Of a DNA stretch of 64,000 nucleotides, positions 11,284 to 22,560 are shown piece after piece. The position numbers and the translations under genes were made by a program. The stretch is taken from contig JBBMOL010000091.1 of assembly GCA_037954665.1 (NCBI GenBank), positions 1,736,001 through 1,800,000 of the forward strand. The letters run 5' to 3'. This DNA is from Laguncularia racemosa. Lineage: Eukaryota; Streptophyta; Magnoliopsida; Myrtales; Combretaceae. The notes below the pieces were generated by a model. That model worked only from the letters and a program-made list of their open reading frames with translations, was not told the origin of the DNA and did not search any database. How positions within the stretch are numbered: position 1 is the first letter of the stretch; every line of letters starts with the position of its first letter.

Positions 11284-11866
11284 TGAGAGGACTGGCTTTT
11301 TCTGACTGGTACGTGCTATCTTCCCCACAATCTTTCCATTTTCCTCGATGGGAAAATGAAATTGTTCATGAGATATATCTCTGCCAGATTTTTTAGATTC
11401 ATATGATACTTTGGCTTGAACTTTATTCAAGTTTTTGAGGTTGGTTCAGTCATACATATTATAAGGAATGTTACAACTTAACGCTCAAACCGAATCTTTG
11501 AATTGTATCAATCTTCTGCCAGGTAATGATGGATCTTATGGCTACTTTGTATTCAAGTTCCCGGGGGCCTTTGAGAGGAGGGGGGAGGGGGCGGGTGGTG
11601 GTGGATTGACCTATCATGGGGGAACTTCTAGAATGATGTGGCAAACCCATGATAGAATTATTTTGTTTTTATTTTTTAGACTCTTGGATTTTGGGACACT
11701 ATTAGATTCACTTGTTTACGCTACCTCCCCCCCACTTGAAATAATTAAAGGCTTCCCCATGTGTCCACCACAACCCCTCTATTTATATTCTCATGTTTCT
11801 TTTTTTTACCCCATTGAATAACATATCGAATTCTTCATAACATAAATTCAAAATTCTTAATACGTG
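11284..11866 (+). other. DEG8 3' flank with a G-rich block
   Basis: This is the interval between the DEG8 stop and the LINE target site and should contain the DEG8 3' untranslated region. No strong AATAAA signal was picked out. A plus-strand G-rich block at 11563-11600 (runs of 5, 6, 5 and 3 G) stands out from the AT-rich surroundings. No gene is seen. Confidence 0.5.
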
Positions 11867-12072
11867 AAATCAAAATTCTCAAGAATTGAAGACTCCTTGG
11901 TTTCTAGACAGAGAGGAAATGCTCTCTCCTCTCTAACTCTGCTAAACCTAACCCTCTTAAAAGATCACTTCTTTTAGGCTAAATTAAACACTTTACCTTC
12001 AATTGCTAATCTAAAATAACAAACTTAGATTAGTTTTTAATCATCACTCTACCGTTCCATTGAGCGTTAATC

Positions 12073-13558
12073 ATGGATGTTGGAACAAATGATTGGAGGT
12101 CTATAAACCACCTCCCAACTCTTGGAGATCACTTCCCTAATGGTTTCTTCAAAAACAATCATGATGAGAAGGAAAAAGATAGGGTGTTGGAAGACCTATA
12201 GTCAACTACGCTGGTGAAGGATGATAAGGATGTCGAAAAGCGTGAGAGTTACAAATGCAAGAATTCTATTTTCTCCAGACTAGAAGAGTGCTCATCCAAG
12301 GAAAAAGCTACTAGTTCAAAAGGAAAAAACAACCTAGAAGAATCATCTTCAAACACGCAAAATGGAAAACAACATCCAAAGTCGCAACAAAGAATGTTTG
12401 TTGAAGCATGTGTAGGTCAAGCATCGGAGAGGAGGAAGGAATTGGAATTCAAGCAATCCTTTTTTCCTCCGGTGTCCAAAGGCGTTACAGCAACGGTTAA
12501 AATGCTGAAGAGGGCAGCAGAGAATGGAGCGAAACATTGGGAGTCAATGCTGGTGGGATACTTCCTTGGTTGGAAAATTCCTTTTTCCTTGGTTAGAATG
12601 ATTGCATTTAGGCAATGGAAAGATAATGGAGTCCTAAATGTTCTAGGAAACAAGGATGGATTTTTCTACTTCTGATTTAGCTCCTCAACAAATTTCGATG
12701 TATTCTTAGCCAAGCCGCCGCGGTATTTCGCTTAGAGGTTCTTGGTTTTACAAAAATGGAGGAGAAGTATGTCACTAGAAAAGCTGCAACCATTGGTTCT
12801 TTTGATGTGGAACCTGTTCTCCAAGATACCATGCGAATGTTCCAATAAAGAAGGAGTTAACCACATTGTTAGCGTAGTGGGAAAACCGATTCATGCTGAT
12901 GCGATGGCAGCCTTTAGGGAAAGGGTTAACCAAGCGCAAGTTCTCATCGAAATTGATGCTAGAGAGTCCACTCATCAGGTGGAGGTCATCGATGAGGATG
13001 GGTTTGTTTCGTGGATTGAGGTTGAATATCAGTGGTTACCTCCTCGATGTTTAGATTGCAAAGTCTTCGATCATTATTGTTTGATGAAGACGGCTTAGGA
13101 TGATCCAGCTAAGGAAGAGCTTTCGATTCTAGGGAAAAAAAGGGAAAAAGAAGAAATCCTATAAACAAGAGAAATCCCTTGGTGGCGAAGATCCTTCTAA
13201 TGTGGAATCAATTAAGGCTAATGAAGAAGACGTCTCCCCTCCTGAAACAGAAAAGGAAGGAATGAGAAAAGGCATGGACGAAGCAAGTGAAGCTCCCTGT
13301 CCTCTGACTCGATCAGAACCACTGTAGGAGGAAGTAAGTCCATCTTGTGTCTTGGAAACACTAGAGGATGAGATCAAAGAGAAGCCCCCAACTCCAAATA
13401 CCCAAAGTTTGAAGGAGTTAACTGAAGAGGAAGATTCTCCTAGGCAAACCATGGTTGTTACTATTATGGGAAATACGATTCGCCAAAGAGAAAATACCTC
13501 GATATCCTCTTTTGGAAGTAGAAAAAGTTCATCAAACCGCAAACAAGAAGTTTTTTAA
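12073..13558 (+). pseudogene. LINE ORF1 (RNA-binding, gag-like), broken
   Basis: Starts at ATG 12073 (MDVGTNDWRS), has a TAG at 12199-12201, then continues in the same frame at 12214-12675. After further breaks it resumes at 12742-13098 and about 13352-13558. The segment ending VEYQWLPPRCLDCKVF is typical of plant L1 ORF1 proteins (DUF4283 followed by a CCHC-type knuckle). Here the zinc-binding residues are only partly kept. The C-terminal part is rich in Glu, Ser and Lys. The protein would bind LINE RNA to form the retrotransposition particle. Several stops make it non-functional. Confidence 0.8.
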
Positions 13559-13602
13559 GTGCCACAAGCGCGCTTTTACTTAACAAATTTTCATCCATAA
13601 AT

Positions 13603-16600
13603 ATGAATTTTGTAGCTTGGAATGTTAGGAGTAATAGTAACTCAATCAAGGCAGCTGATGTAAGGAAATTGTGTAATGACAATGATATAACTCTAGTGGG
13701 TTTGCTTGAAACTAGAGTAAACCACTTGTTTGAAGATGATATCAAACAAGCCGTTAGTTGTACTTAGGATTTTGCTATCAATAGCTTAGCCAGAAAGAGA
13801 ATTTGGATCGGATGGGATGTGTTAATTTTAAAAGAACATGCCCAGTAATATTCATGGCTCCTATACAAATAGTAGAGCAAATATATCATTCATAGTGACC
13901 TTTGTCTATGCCTGTAACTTACCATGGAAAGAAAACAATTATGGATTCAGTTGGAGAGTATTGCTACATCTTTGGTGAACCAATTGTGGATTATCCTAGG
14001 TGATTTCAATGTGACTAGATGCATATCGGAAAATCTAGGAGGTAACAGGAGGATCAATCAAGGAATCTTAGATTTCAAAAGATTTATCGACATGGTTAAT
14101 GTGGATGCTTTATGTTTTGTAGGAAATTTCTATTCATGGTCAAACAAGTTGGTTGGAAATCCAATATAAAAGAAGCTTGATTGGGTCCTAGTAAACATGG
14201 AATGGCTGAGTAGATTCCTACAAGTAGAAGCCAGATTCCTTCCTCCGCTACTATATGATCATGTGGTACGTATGGTTTATGGTAATTTTTCTCCTTTAAG
14301 GTGTAAATCACCATTTAAATTCTTTGAATTTTGGATAAAAAAGGAGGAATTCTTGAGTTTCGTGTTGAATGCATGGACCAAAAAGGTGGAAGGTTCAAAA
14401 CTCTATCGAGTTATTAAAAAGCTTAAAATACTTAAGTTTGGGTTGAAAAGCTTGAATAGAAAGGAGTTTTCTAATATAACCAGTAGAGTAAACCAAGTTA
14501 AACAAACCTTGACTACCATCTAAAAACTCAATAGCACAAGGAGATTTAGCCATGATAAGGGAAGAGAGAGAAGCCTTCCAAAATGATTACACATTGAGGA
14601 ATGCTTCTTTAAACAGAAGTCTAGAATCAAATGGATAGCGTTTAGAGATAAGAACACTTCTTTTTTCCATAAAGCCATGCTTCAATGATATAACAAGAGT
14701 GCGATTTGATCCCTGTAAAGGGAGGATGTCTTTGGCAATTGGAGATGAAGCTATAAAGGAGGACGTGGTGGCCTATTTTTCAAATCTATTTGGAGGGCCT
14801 AATGGGTTGCAAAGTGAAGTAGAGGTTGATAATGCAGTAACATGGAAGTTGAATGACCAACAAGTGGAATTCCTCAACTCTCCTTGTTTGGGGGTGGAAA
14901 TTAAGGAAGCTTTATTCAACCAATTAAATAGCAAGGCCTTGGGTTCTCTCCTTACAAAAGCTATTATGGATTTCCTTGCCACAAGTTCTCTCCTTAAATA
15001 GGTGAACAACTTTATCATTACTTTGGTGCTAAAGGTTTCAAATGCATAAAAATTATTGGATTTTAGATCTATATCATTACTTTGGTGCCAAAGGTTTCAA
15101 AGCTATATCTAAAGTGCTTGCAGTTCAGATTAAAGAGGTTCTTATCTCCCTAGTTAGGAGGGAGTAATTTGCTTTTGTCCTAGACCGGAAAATCACTGAT
15201 AATATATTTATTACATAAGAATTGGTCCATGGGTATCATAGCAATCAAGATTCCCCTAGATGTGCCATTAAAGTAGATATCATAAAAGCTTATGATACAC
15301 TGAATTGGGGTTTCTTGGAGAAAACACTATGATGTATGGGATTTACTACTCACTTCATGAAGCTTTTAGTATAATGCTTCACAGATCTAAGATTTTCTTT
15401 TAATTTAAATGGGGAACTTGTTGGATTCATCCCTAGCCATAATGGGTTAAGACAAGGAGATCCTATCTCACCTTACTTGTTTGTGATTGTGATGGAAATT
15501 TTATCAAGTTTATTCTGGAAGATGGCTTGAAGTCCAGATTTTTCTTAATATTGGAGGTGCAAATAGGAGAGAATTACTCATCTTTGCTATGCCGATGATC
15601 TCATGGTCTTTTATAAAAGAGACATTAAATCCATCATGATGGTTAAAAAGGTATTGTTGGAATTTCAAGCTATATTGGGCTTAAAGCCAATCAAGCCAAA
15701 AGTAAATTTTTCTTCTCAAATGTAAATATGCCTATAAAGGAAGCTGCACCTAAGGCGTTTGGATTCCAAGAAGGGAAATTCCCGATATGCTACTTAGGGG
15801 TTCTCATCTCAACTAAACTAAGAAGAGAGGACTGTAACTTATTGGTATAAAAAATAGCATTGCGTTTGGAGGTTTGGACGAGCAAATTTCTTTCATACGT
15901 GGGGAGACTCCAGCTTCTAAAGTTAGTCATCTTTGTAATGCAAGTGTTTTGGGCTTCAATCTTTATCCTACGAAAGAAAGTTATAAGGAAAATAGAATAA
16001 TTGATGAGGAATTTTCTCTGGAGTGGAAGGCCCAACATTGCAACTAAAGCGAAAATAAGATGGGAAAAGGTTTGTACTCCTTTGGTTGAAAGGGGTTTAG
16101 GCTTACCACGACTTGAATTATGGAATAAAGCAGCTCAGCTCAAGCATATATGGCATCTACGCAACAAGTGTTAAAGGCATTTAGGTGGATTGGATACACA
16201 CTATTTTCCTAAAGGGGAGTTTTTGGTCGATCAAAACCCCTTTATCATGTTCTTGGTCTTGGAAGGAACTCTTAAAACTACGTGATCAAGCATGCCCCTT
16301 ACTTGAATGGAGAGTGGGGAAGGGCCTTTCAATATCCTTTTGGTTGGGTTTTTGGTTGCCATAAGGGCTGTTGGATAGTATAGTTGGTGCAAGGGAAATA
16401 GCTTCATTAGGTTTATCCCAAAATACTAGAGTTTGCAACCTAATTGAGAATGGAGAATGGGTCTTCCCTCTAGGACAGTTTTAGAACAATTTCAATCTCT
16501 CTCCCAATGTACTTCTGAATCCAACTTTGCAAGACAAACTCATATGGAGACCATCTCTAAATGGTGTTTTCTCTATCAAGAGTGCATATTCGTCATTTAA

Positions 16601-16800
16601 GCCCCTTGGTATCGCTATGCCTTGGACTAAATTAGTATGGAACCACAAATACATACTAAGACATAGCTTTATCTTATGGTTTGCTATCAATGGTAAGTTA
16701 TACACTTGACAAACCGAACTAATTACAACCTAGACTTTGTGTTTTTTGTGCAACCAAAGCATGGAATCCCACCAACATTTGTTCTTCCAATGCTTGTTCT
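13603..16800 (+). pseudogene. LINE ORF2 (endonuclease and reverse transcriptase), broken
   Basis: Starts MNFVAWNVRSNS at 13603, the N-terminal signature of an APE-type endonuclease; LVGLLETR and ILGDFNV (about 13990) follow. Reverse-transcriptase landmarks are KVDIIKAYDTLNW (about 15270), GLRQGDPISPYLFV (about 15445) and YADDLMVF (about 15590). CYLGV and the zf-RVT region WTKLVWNHKYILRHSF (about 16625) come later. It is interrupted by many stops and several frameshifts, and the copia element then separates its last residues (resuming at 22271). The intact enzyme would nick the target and copy the LINE RNA in place. Confidence 0.85.
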
Positions 16801-16929
16801 TGTCAATAGTCTAAAAAAAAGTGATGTCTAGTTTGAGATGGCCAATGCTCCATACTTCGTGGCAGCAAATTTTAGATGGTTTGACCCATATTCCATCAAA
16901 TCAATAGACGGATAAATTGAAATCCACAC

Positions 16930-17179
16930 TGAAGAGATTTGGAATTTTCTTATTCTCTCTTGAACAAAAATTGTTACATTGACATATATATATATATATT
17001 ATATATATATACAAAGGGAAATCTAATAAAGGAAATAAATCTACTAGTTTAATTATGTCCTAGAAGTTAGAATGCAAAATCATAGGAAAAGATCACAACC
17101 GATCTTTCCTAAAAACAACTTTCCTAATTTTAACTTTCCTAATATATACATATAGCTCTATCTTTGTGAATCTTCAACA
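16930..17179 (-). repeat. Copia 3' LTR (left copy)
   Basis: A 250-bp LTR; on the plus strand it reads TGAAGAGATTTGG ... GAATCTTCAACA. Compared with the right copy it has a longer TA microsatellite (about 16982-17010). It also lacks 17 bp between two ACTTTCCTAA repeats. Confidence 0.96.
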
Positions 17180-17199
17180 CTCCCCCTCAAGCTGGAGAG
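17180..17199 (-). other. Copia polypurine tract
   Basis: On the minus strand the sequence just before the 3' LTR reads AGCTTGAGGGGGAG, abutting TGTTGAAG. This is the usual plus-strand priming site of copia elements. Confidence 0.85.
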
Positions 17200-20100
17200 T
17201 ATATATCATATAATTCCAGCTTGTAAATAAAGTCTTCAAAGTTCATTCTAGGTAGAGCTTTGGTGAGGATGTCAGCAGTTTGTTGCTTGGTAGGAATGTA
17301 GTTTAATTTAATAGTCTCACTCGTCACTTTCTCTGTGATAAAGTGTCTGTCAATTTCAACGTGCTTAGTCTTGTCGTGATGTACTGGATTCTTTGCTATG
17401 CTGATAGCTGCCTGATTATCACACTTCATCAGGATGGGAGATGAACTTATTTGTCCCAGTTCACTAAGAACCCTTTTTATCCAAATCCCTTCACAAATTC
17501 CTTGTGCCAGTGCTCTGTATTCAGCATCTGCACTACTTCTAGCTACCACTGATTGCTTCTTGCTCCTCCAGGTAACAAGGTTACCCCATACAAAAGAACA
17601 GTACCCAGAAGTTGACTGTCTGTCAATGATGTTTCCTGCCCAATCTGCATCTGAATAAATTTCAATATCACGATTTTCTGTCTTTCTAAAGAATAGACCT
17701 TTCCCTGGTGTCATCTTCAAATATTTAAGGATCCTGTAGACTGCTTCCATGTGTTCATCTGTAGGACCGTGCATGAATTGACTTACAACACTTACTGCAA
17801 AACCAATATTTGGTCGAGTGTGTGAAAGATAAATTAGGCGTCCAACAAGTCGTTGATATCTCCCCTTGTCTATCGGTGTACTTTCTTTTCCGGTGCCAAG
17901 TTTCTTCTGACTATCCATAGGAGTATCTACTGGTTTGCATCCAAGCATGCCAGTCTCCTTTAGGAGATCTAGAATATATTTCCTCTGAGAAACAACGATG
18001 CCTTTTCTTGATCTAGCTACTTCCATTCCAAGGAAATATTTAAGATTTCCAAGATCTTTTAACTTCAAACTCTACTGACAAGTACTTCTTCAAATTCTAT
18101 AATTCCTCCTCATCATTTCCAGATATAATAATATCATCGACATAGACTATCAGTATAGCAATTTTCCCAGTGTGTGATTTCTTAACAAACAGTGTATGAT
18201 CCGCTTGACCCTGTATGTATCCAAGTTTCAAAACGGCCTTTGTGAATCTATCAAACCAAGCTCGAGGAGATTGTTTAAGGCCGTACAAGGACTTCTTGAG
18301 TTTGCAAACTTGATTTTCTGCCATATTTCCTTTGAAGCCAGGTGGGATTTCCATGTAAACTTCCTCTTCAAGGTCCTCATTGAGAAAGGCATTTTTTATG
18401 TCTAGTTGTTGCAAATACCAATCTTGGTTGACGGCTAATGATAGAATAATTCTGATAGTATTAAGCTTTGCAACAGGAGTAAAAGTTTCCTGATAGTCTA
18501 TCCCATAGGATTGTGTAAATCCCCTAGCTACCAATCGGGCCTTGAATCTCTCAATTGATCCATCTGCATTATACTTTATAGAGAAAAGCCACTTACACCC
18601 CACGGGCCTTTTCCCAATCGGCAGATCCGTGGTAGTCCATGTTCCATTCCTCTCTAATGCATCAATCTCATCTTGTACTGCCTTCTTCCACTCAGGGTTT
18701 TGTAATGCCTCTTGTATTGTGCTGGGAACCGGAATATCATCAAGAGAAGTAGCAAATGATCTGTAAGATGCTGATAGCCCTTCGTAAGTAACATAGTTGC
18801 CAATTGGATGACTTGTACACTACCTAACACCCTTCCTCAATGCAATTGGCATGCTAGTGTCATCAATGCTACGAATTCGCACATCTCCAGCCCTATCCGC
18901 ACCTATGTTTTCTTTAAGTGGACTTGAAATTGAGTTAATATCTTGGCCACATACTGGTTGTGATTCACGCTCTATCTCTTGTCTTTTGTTCCTCCTGATG
19001 TAAACTTTACAATCCTTATTAGCAAGTTGTGGAGCCACAGAAGAAGAAACAGTGTTTGGTTGGACTAATGACTGAGCATGCATGGGTGTGGACGAGTCTC
19101 GTGTAAATTCATCCGGCAGAAGCACAGGTTGAGAGGGATTTGATGACTCTGAGTAGACAACAGGTACATACTCAAGAAGGGACTCCCAATCTTGATGTTC
19201 ATTTACGCTCTCCCCCTGAACATGAGATTTGGAATAGAAGGACACATGTTCAAAGAACGAGACATCCATGGTGGTGTAAAATCTTTTGTTTGTTGGAGAG
19301 TAACATTTATACCCCTTTTGAGTTGGAGAGTACCCTAAAAAAATGCACTTATTAGCTTGAGGATCAAATTTGCTACGGTGTGGAGAATACACATGAACAA
19401 ATGCCGTGAAACCAAATACCTTAAGTGGGAGATCAGATGACGCTGCATGGGTATGAGGAAAAGTTTTTAAAAGACGCTGACGTGGAGATTGAAAAGTAAG
19501 GACTCTAGATGGCATACGATTGATCAAATAGGTAGCTGTGAGAATGACTTCCCCCTAGAAATAATTTGGAACATTAGAGGAAAACATGAGACACCGGACA
19601 ACCTTTAAAAGATGTCTATTCTTGCGTTCAGCCACCCCAATTTGTTGAGGGGTGTTAACACAAGAACTTATGTGGATGATCCCATGGTTCTGAAGGTAGG
19701 TATTTAGACTACTAGTGAAGTATTCCCTAGCATTGTCTGACTTGAGTACCTGAATTCTAGAATTAAATTGATTTCGAACCATAAGATTGAAGGTTTTAAA
19801 AATTTGCCCAACTTCTGACTTTTCTTTCATAAGGAATACCTAGGTTAACCGTGTATGATCATCAACAAATGTCACAAACCATTGAGTGCCCGAAATATTT
19901 GTTACCCGTGAGGGTCCCCACACATCACTATGGATCAAAGAAAAAACAGTGGAAGGTTTGTATGGAATTTGAGGATATACTTTTCGAGTATGCTTTGCAA
20001 TCTGACAAATTTCACAATGAAAAGATGCTGGACTTTTATTGGTAAATAACTTGGGAAACAATTTTGCAAAGTACATAAAGCTAGGATGACCAAGACAATA

Positions 20101-20919
20101 ATGTAATAATATAATTTCACTATCTTTGTTGGCATTAGAATTTGACACAAAATTGAATGGCTCTAACAGATTCTGAGATTGGACATAACTTGCTTGAACC
20201 TCTTGGGTTGAGGAGCGATCACATGAGAGGAGATAGAGTCCAAAGCACAATTCAGCACTGCCAATCATCTTCCCCAATTTCAAGTCCTGAAAAACACATA
20301 AGTTTGGATAAAATTTAGTAACACATTGAAGATCATGAGCTAATTTACTAATGGATAAAAGATTACAATCCAAGCTTGGAACATAGAGAACAGAATTGAG
20401 ATGCAACTCTTTAGTGAGTTGGATAGAACCTGTCCCAGCAATTTTTGAATTGGAGCCATCAGCAATACGGACAGAAGAGTGATCATGACTTGACTTATAA
20501 TTTTGGAGAAGAGTAGCATCTCCTGTCATGTGATCCGAAGCACCAGTGTCGACTATCCATGGCCTCATTTCTCCTTTGTTAACATTGAAGGCTGTATGTG
20601 AATCCGTTTGAGCAACCAAACCACTCTCAGTAGTGCTACCAATGTCAACTTTACCAAACAGTTTTTTTAGCACTTCCATCTGCTCTTTTACTGAATGGGC
20701 TAGGCTCATGAATAGGAGCTCTCTCAGAGTTGGAAGCCACATGTGCTTTGCTGTCCCTATCAAATCGTGGCTTTGGTTTCCAATCAGCCGGTTTGCCATG
20801 GAGCTTCCAGCAAGTTTCCTTGTAGTGGCCTGGTTTCTTACAATAATCACACCATGGCCTTTCCCGTTTCTGACGATCTCCACCATTGTTGGATGATCGG
20901 ACAGCAAGGGTAGAGGCAT
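17187..20919 (-). pseudogene. Copia pol (protease, integrase, RT, RNase H), broken
   Basis: Read on the minus strand from high to low coordinates. Protease WIVDTGASDHMTG lies near 20545. The integrase zinc region has CLGHPS and CEICQIAKH (about 20030-20100), and the integrase core starts HSDVWGP (about 19910). RT runs from MGCKWLFSIKYNADG to YVDDIIISGN (18603-18100), and RNase H carries SDADWAG, SSADAEYRA and TKHVEIDRHF (18068-17187). Breaks: a stop replacing the expected Trp at 19840-19842, another just after YF near 19552-19557, one after RKGVR near 18820, one near 18095, and one extra A in an A-run near 18065. Without these it would be a single long frame. The enzymes would cut the polyprotein, copy the RNA and insert the cDNA. 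Confidence 0.93.
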
Positions 20920-21658
20920 CCAGAATTGAGGTAGGTTGTTCTTTAGATCCCGTCATCATTTTCTTTCTACTTTCTTCACGCCTGACCTCTAAGAAAGCCT
21001 CCCTAATATTGGGCAATGGTTTAGTTCTCATAATTCGACCTCGAACATCATCTAATTCCCTGTTAAGTCCTAGGAAAAATTTGAACAACCTTTTTTGTTC
21101 CACAATCTTCTTGTAGGTTGCTGCATCTTCTTGACAATTCCATGAGTAAGTTTCAAATAAATCGAGTTGCTGCCAATACCTCGTGAGGGTGTTATAATAT
21201 TGAGTAATGGATTGCTCTCCTTGGCGGAAGTCATGAAGTATAGATTCAACCTGAAATAACTCTGAAGTATTTTCAGAGCTGGAGTAAGTCTCTTTGGCTG
21301 CATCCCATATCTCCTTTGTTGTCCCAAAGAGCAAGAAATTTTCCCCTATGTTATTGTTCATGGAATTGATGAGCCATGACATGATCATACTATTTTCGAT
21401 CTTCCACTTTCTGAAATTCGGATCTGTGATCTCTGGCATAGCTGCTGCTCCGGTGAGATATTCATCCTTTCCCTTACCACAAATGAACAGTAAAACGGAT
21501 TGTGACCATTGTAAGTAATTATAGCCATTTAATTTGTGTCCTGTGATAAGAATAGGAGAAGAATCACAGTAACCAAGGCTGGAAATTTCAGAATTTATTC
21601 TTGATTCCGGGACCGTGATGTCAGATGTTTGTGATGAAGCCATTCCAGATTTTGGCAC
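20651..21658 (-). pseudogene. Copia gag, frameshifted at its C-terminus
   Basis: A 335-residue frame from ATG 21658 (a second Met six codons in, MASSQTSD, could be the true start). It has the copia gag core (GHKLNGYNYLQWSQSV near residue 40; WLINSMNN near residue 95). A CCHC zinc knuckle C-X2-C-X4-H-X4-C lies at residues 270-283 (CDYCKKPGHYKETC). The gag and pol frames overlap. The protein switches from the gag to the pol frame near 20695, at an A-run (AGTAAAAGAGCAG on the minus strand). I read this as a one-base insertion, because copia elements normally have one gag-pol frame. A programmed shift cannot be excluded. Confidence 0.92.
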
Positions 21659-22000
21659 GTTTCAAATATTGCAAGGGAAATGATGTCACAAGGACAGAAA
21701 CGACCAGCAACTGATGTCAGTAGAAGAAGAGTGCTGGGAAAGGATGAATACTGACCAGCGTGATATTTTAACGAGAAAAGATGAATACTGACCAGGAGAT
21801 GAAGGGCTGGCAGGAGATGGAAGACGGGCTGGAGATGAATACTGACCAGGAGTCCTAGCAGGAGATGTGAAGGGATCTGTGCTGCCGGAGTCCTAGCAGG
21901 AGACTAAACGAGCACGTCGTGACGCTAGAGTGAAGGGATCTGTGCTGCCGGAGCCTTAGCTATGGTGGAGAAAGCAACAACAAAATCACGTCAAAAAAAT

Positions 22001-22013
22001 TGCTCTGATACCA
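22001..22013 (-). other. Copia primer-binding site (initiator tRNA-Met)
   Basis: The minus strand reads TGGTATCAGAGCA directly after the 5' LTR end (ATCTCTTCA). This is the standard complement of the plant initiator tRNA-Met 3' end. Confidence 0.93.
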
Positions 22014-22265
22014 TGAAGAGATTTGGAATTTTCTTATTCTCTCTTGAACAAAAATTGTTACATTGACATATATATATATACAAAGGGAAATCTAATAAAG
22101 GAAATAAATCTACTAGTTTAATTATGTCCTAGAAGTTAGAATGCAGAATCATAGGAAAAGATCACAACCGATCTTTCCTAAAAACAACTTTCCTAAAGGT
22201 GTCACTTTCCTAATTTTAACTTTCCTAATATATACATATAGCTCTATCTTTGTGAATCTTCAACA
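22014..22265 (-). repeat. Copia 5' LTR (right copy)
   Basis: A 252-bp LTR that retains the 17-bp segment missing from the left copy. It should carry the element's promoter on the minus strand. No clear TATA box could be separated from the TA microsatellite. Confidence 0.96.
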
Positions 22266-22270
22266 CACAC

Positions 22271-22550
22271 TAGCAGCTATAGTTTATTGTATTTGGCGTG
22301 CTGGAAACTCGATTGGTTTGGGATAAAGGATTCTTAGCACAAATAGCTTAGTAAGATTTATTTTGAATTATATTTATGTATTTAAATAAGGGATAATAGT
22401 GTTAACATTTTCTAGATTGTGCTGTAATAGATTGGGGATTGTCAATTCTAATCAAAACTTGTAAATAGTGAGCACTGTCCCATATTTGCTATGCGGTTGT
22501 ATATCTCTTTTGGTTGAATGAAATTACCGAATAATAATAAAAAAAAAAAA
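22271..22550 (+). pseudogene. LINE 3' end resumed after the copia insertion
   Basis: After the CACAC duplication the plus strand reads TLAAIVYCIWRAGNSIGLG then a stop; IVYCIWRAGN is typical of the very C-terminus of plant L1 polymerases. A short 3' untranslated part follows, ending near GAATAATAAT and an A tail. Confidence 0.85.
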
Positions 22551-22560
22551 TCAAAATTCT

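Larger units (their letters stand above)
16930..22265 (-). mobile_element. Ty1/copia LTR retrotransposon, recent insertion, minus strand
   Basis: Complete structure: LTRs 16930-17179 and 22014-22265, each TG...CA; CACAC target duplication at 16925-16929 and 22266-22270; primer site immediately inside the 5' LTR; purine tract immediately inside the 3' LTR. Domain order on the minus strand is gag, protease, integrase, reverse transcriptase, RNase H, the copia order. The LTRs differ by one substitution, one 17-bp deletion and TA-repeat length, so insertion was recent. The coding region nevertheless carries four in-frame stops and two frameshifts. It sits inside the older LINE, whose reading continues on both sides. 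Confidence 0.97.
11880..22547 (+). mobile_element. Near full-length LINE (L1 type), split by a copia element
   Basis: The element starts at about 11880 and ends in an A-rich tail near 22538-22550. It is flanked by AAATCAAAATTCT at 11867-11879 and 22548-22560, although the leading A's of the second copy may belong to the tail. Without the nested copia and one CACAC it is about 5.3 kb. Order on the plus strand: leader, ORF1 (from 12073), endonuclease plus reverse transcriptase (from 13603), zf-RVT end (about 16500-16800, resumed at 22271), 3' tail. Both reading frames carry stops and shifts, so it is dead. It begins about 600 bp downstream of the DEG8 stop, in the same orientation. Confidence 0.9.
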
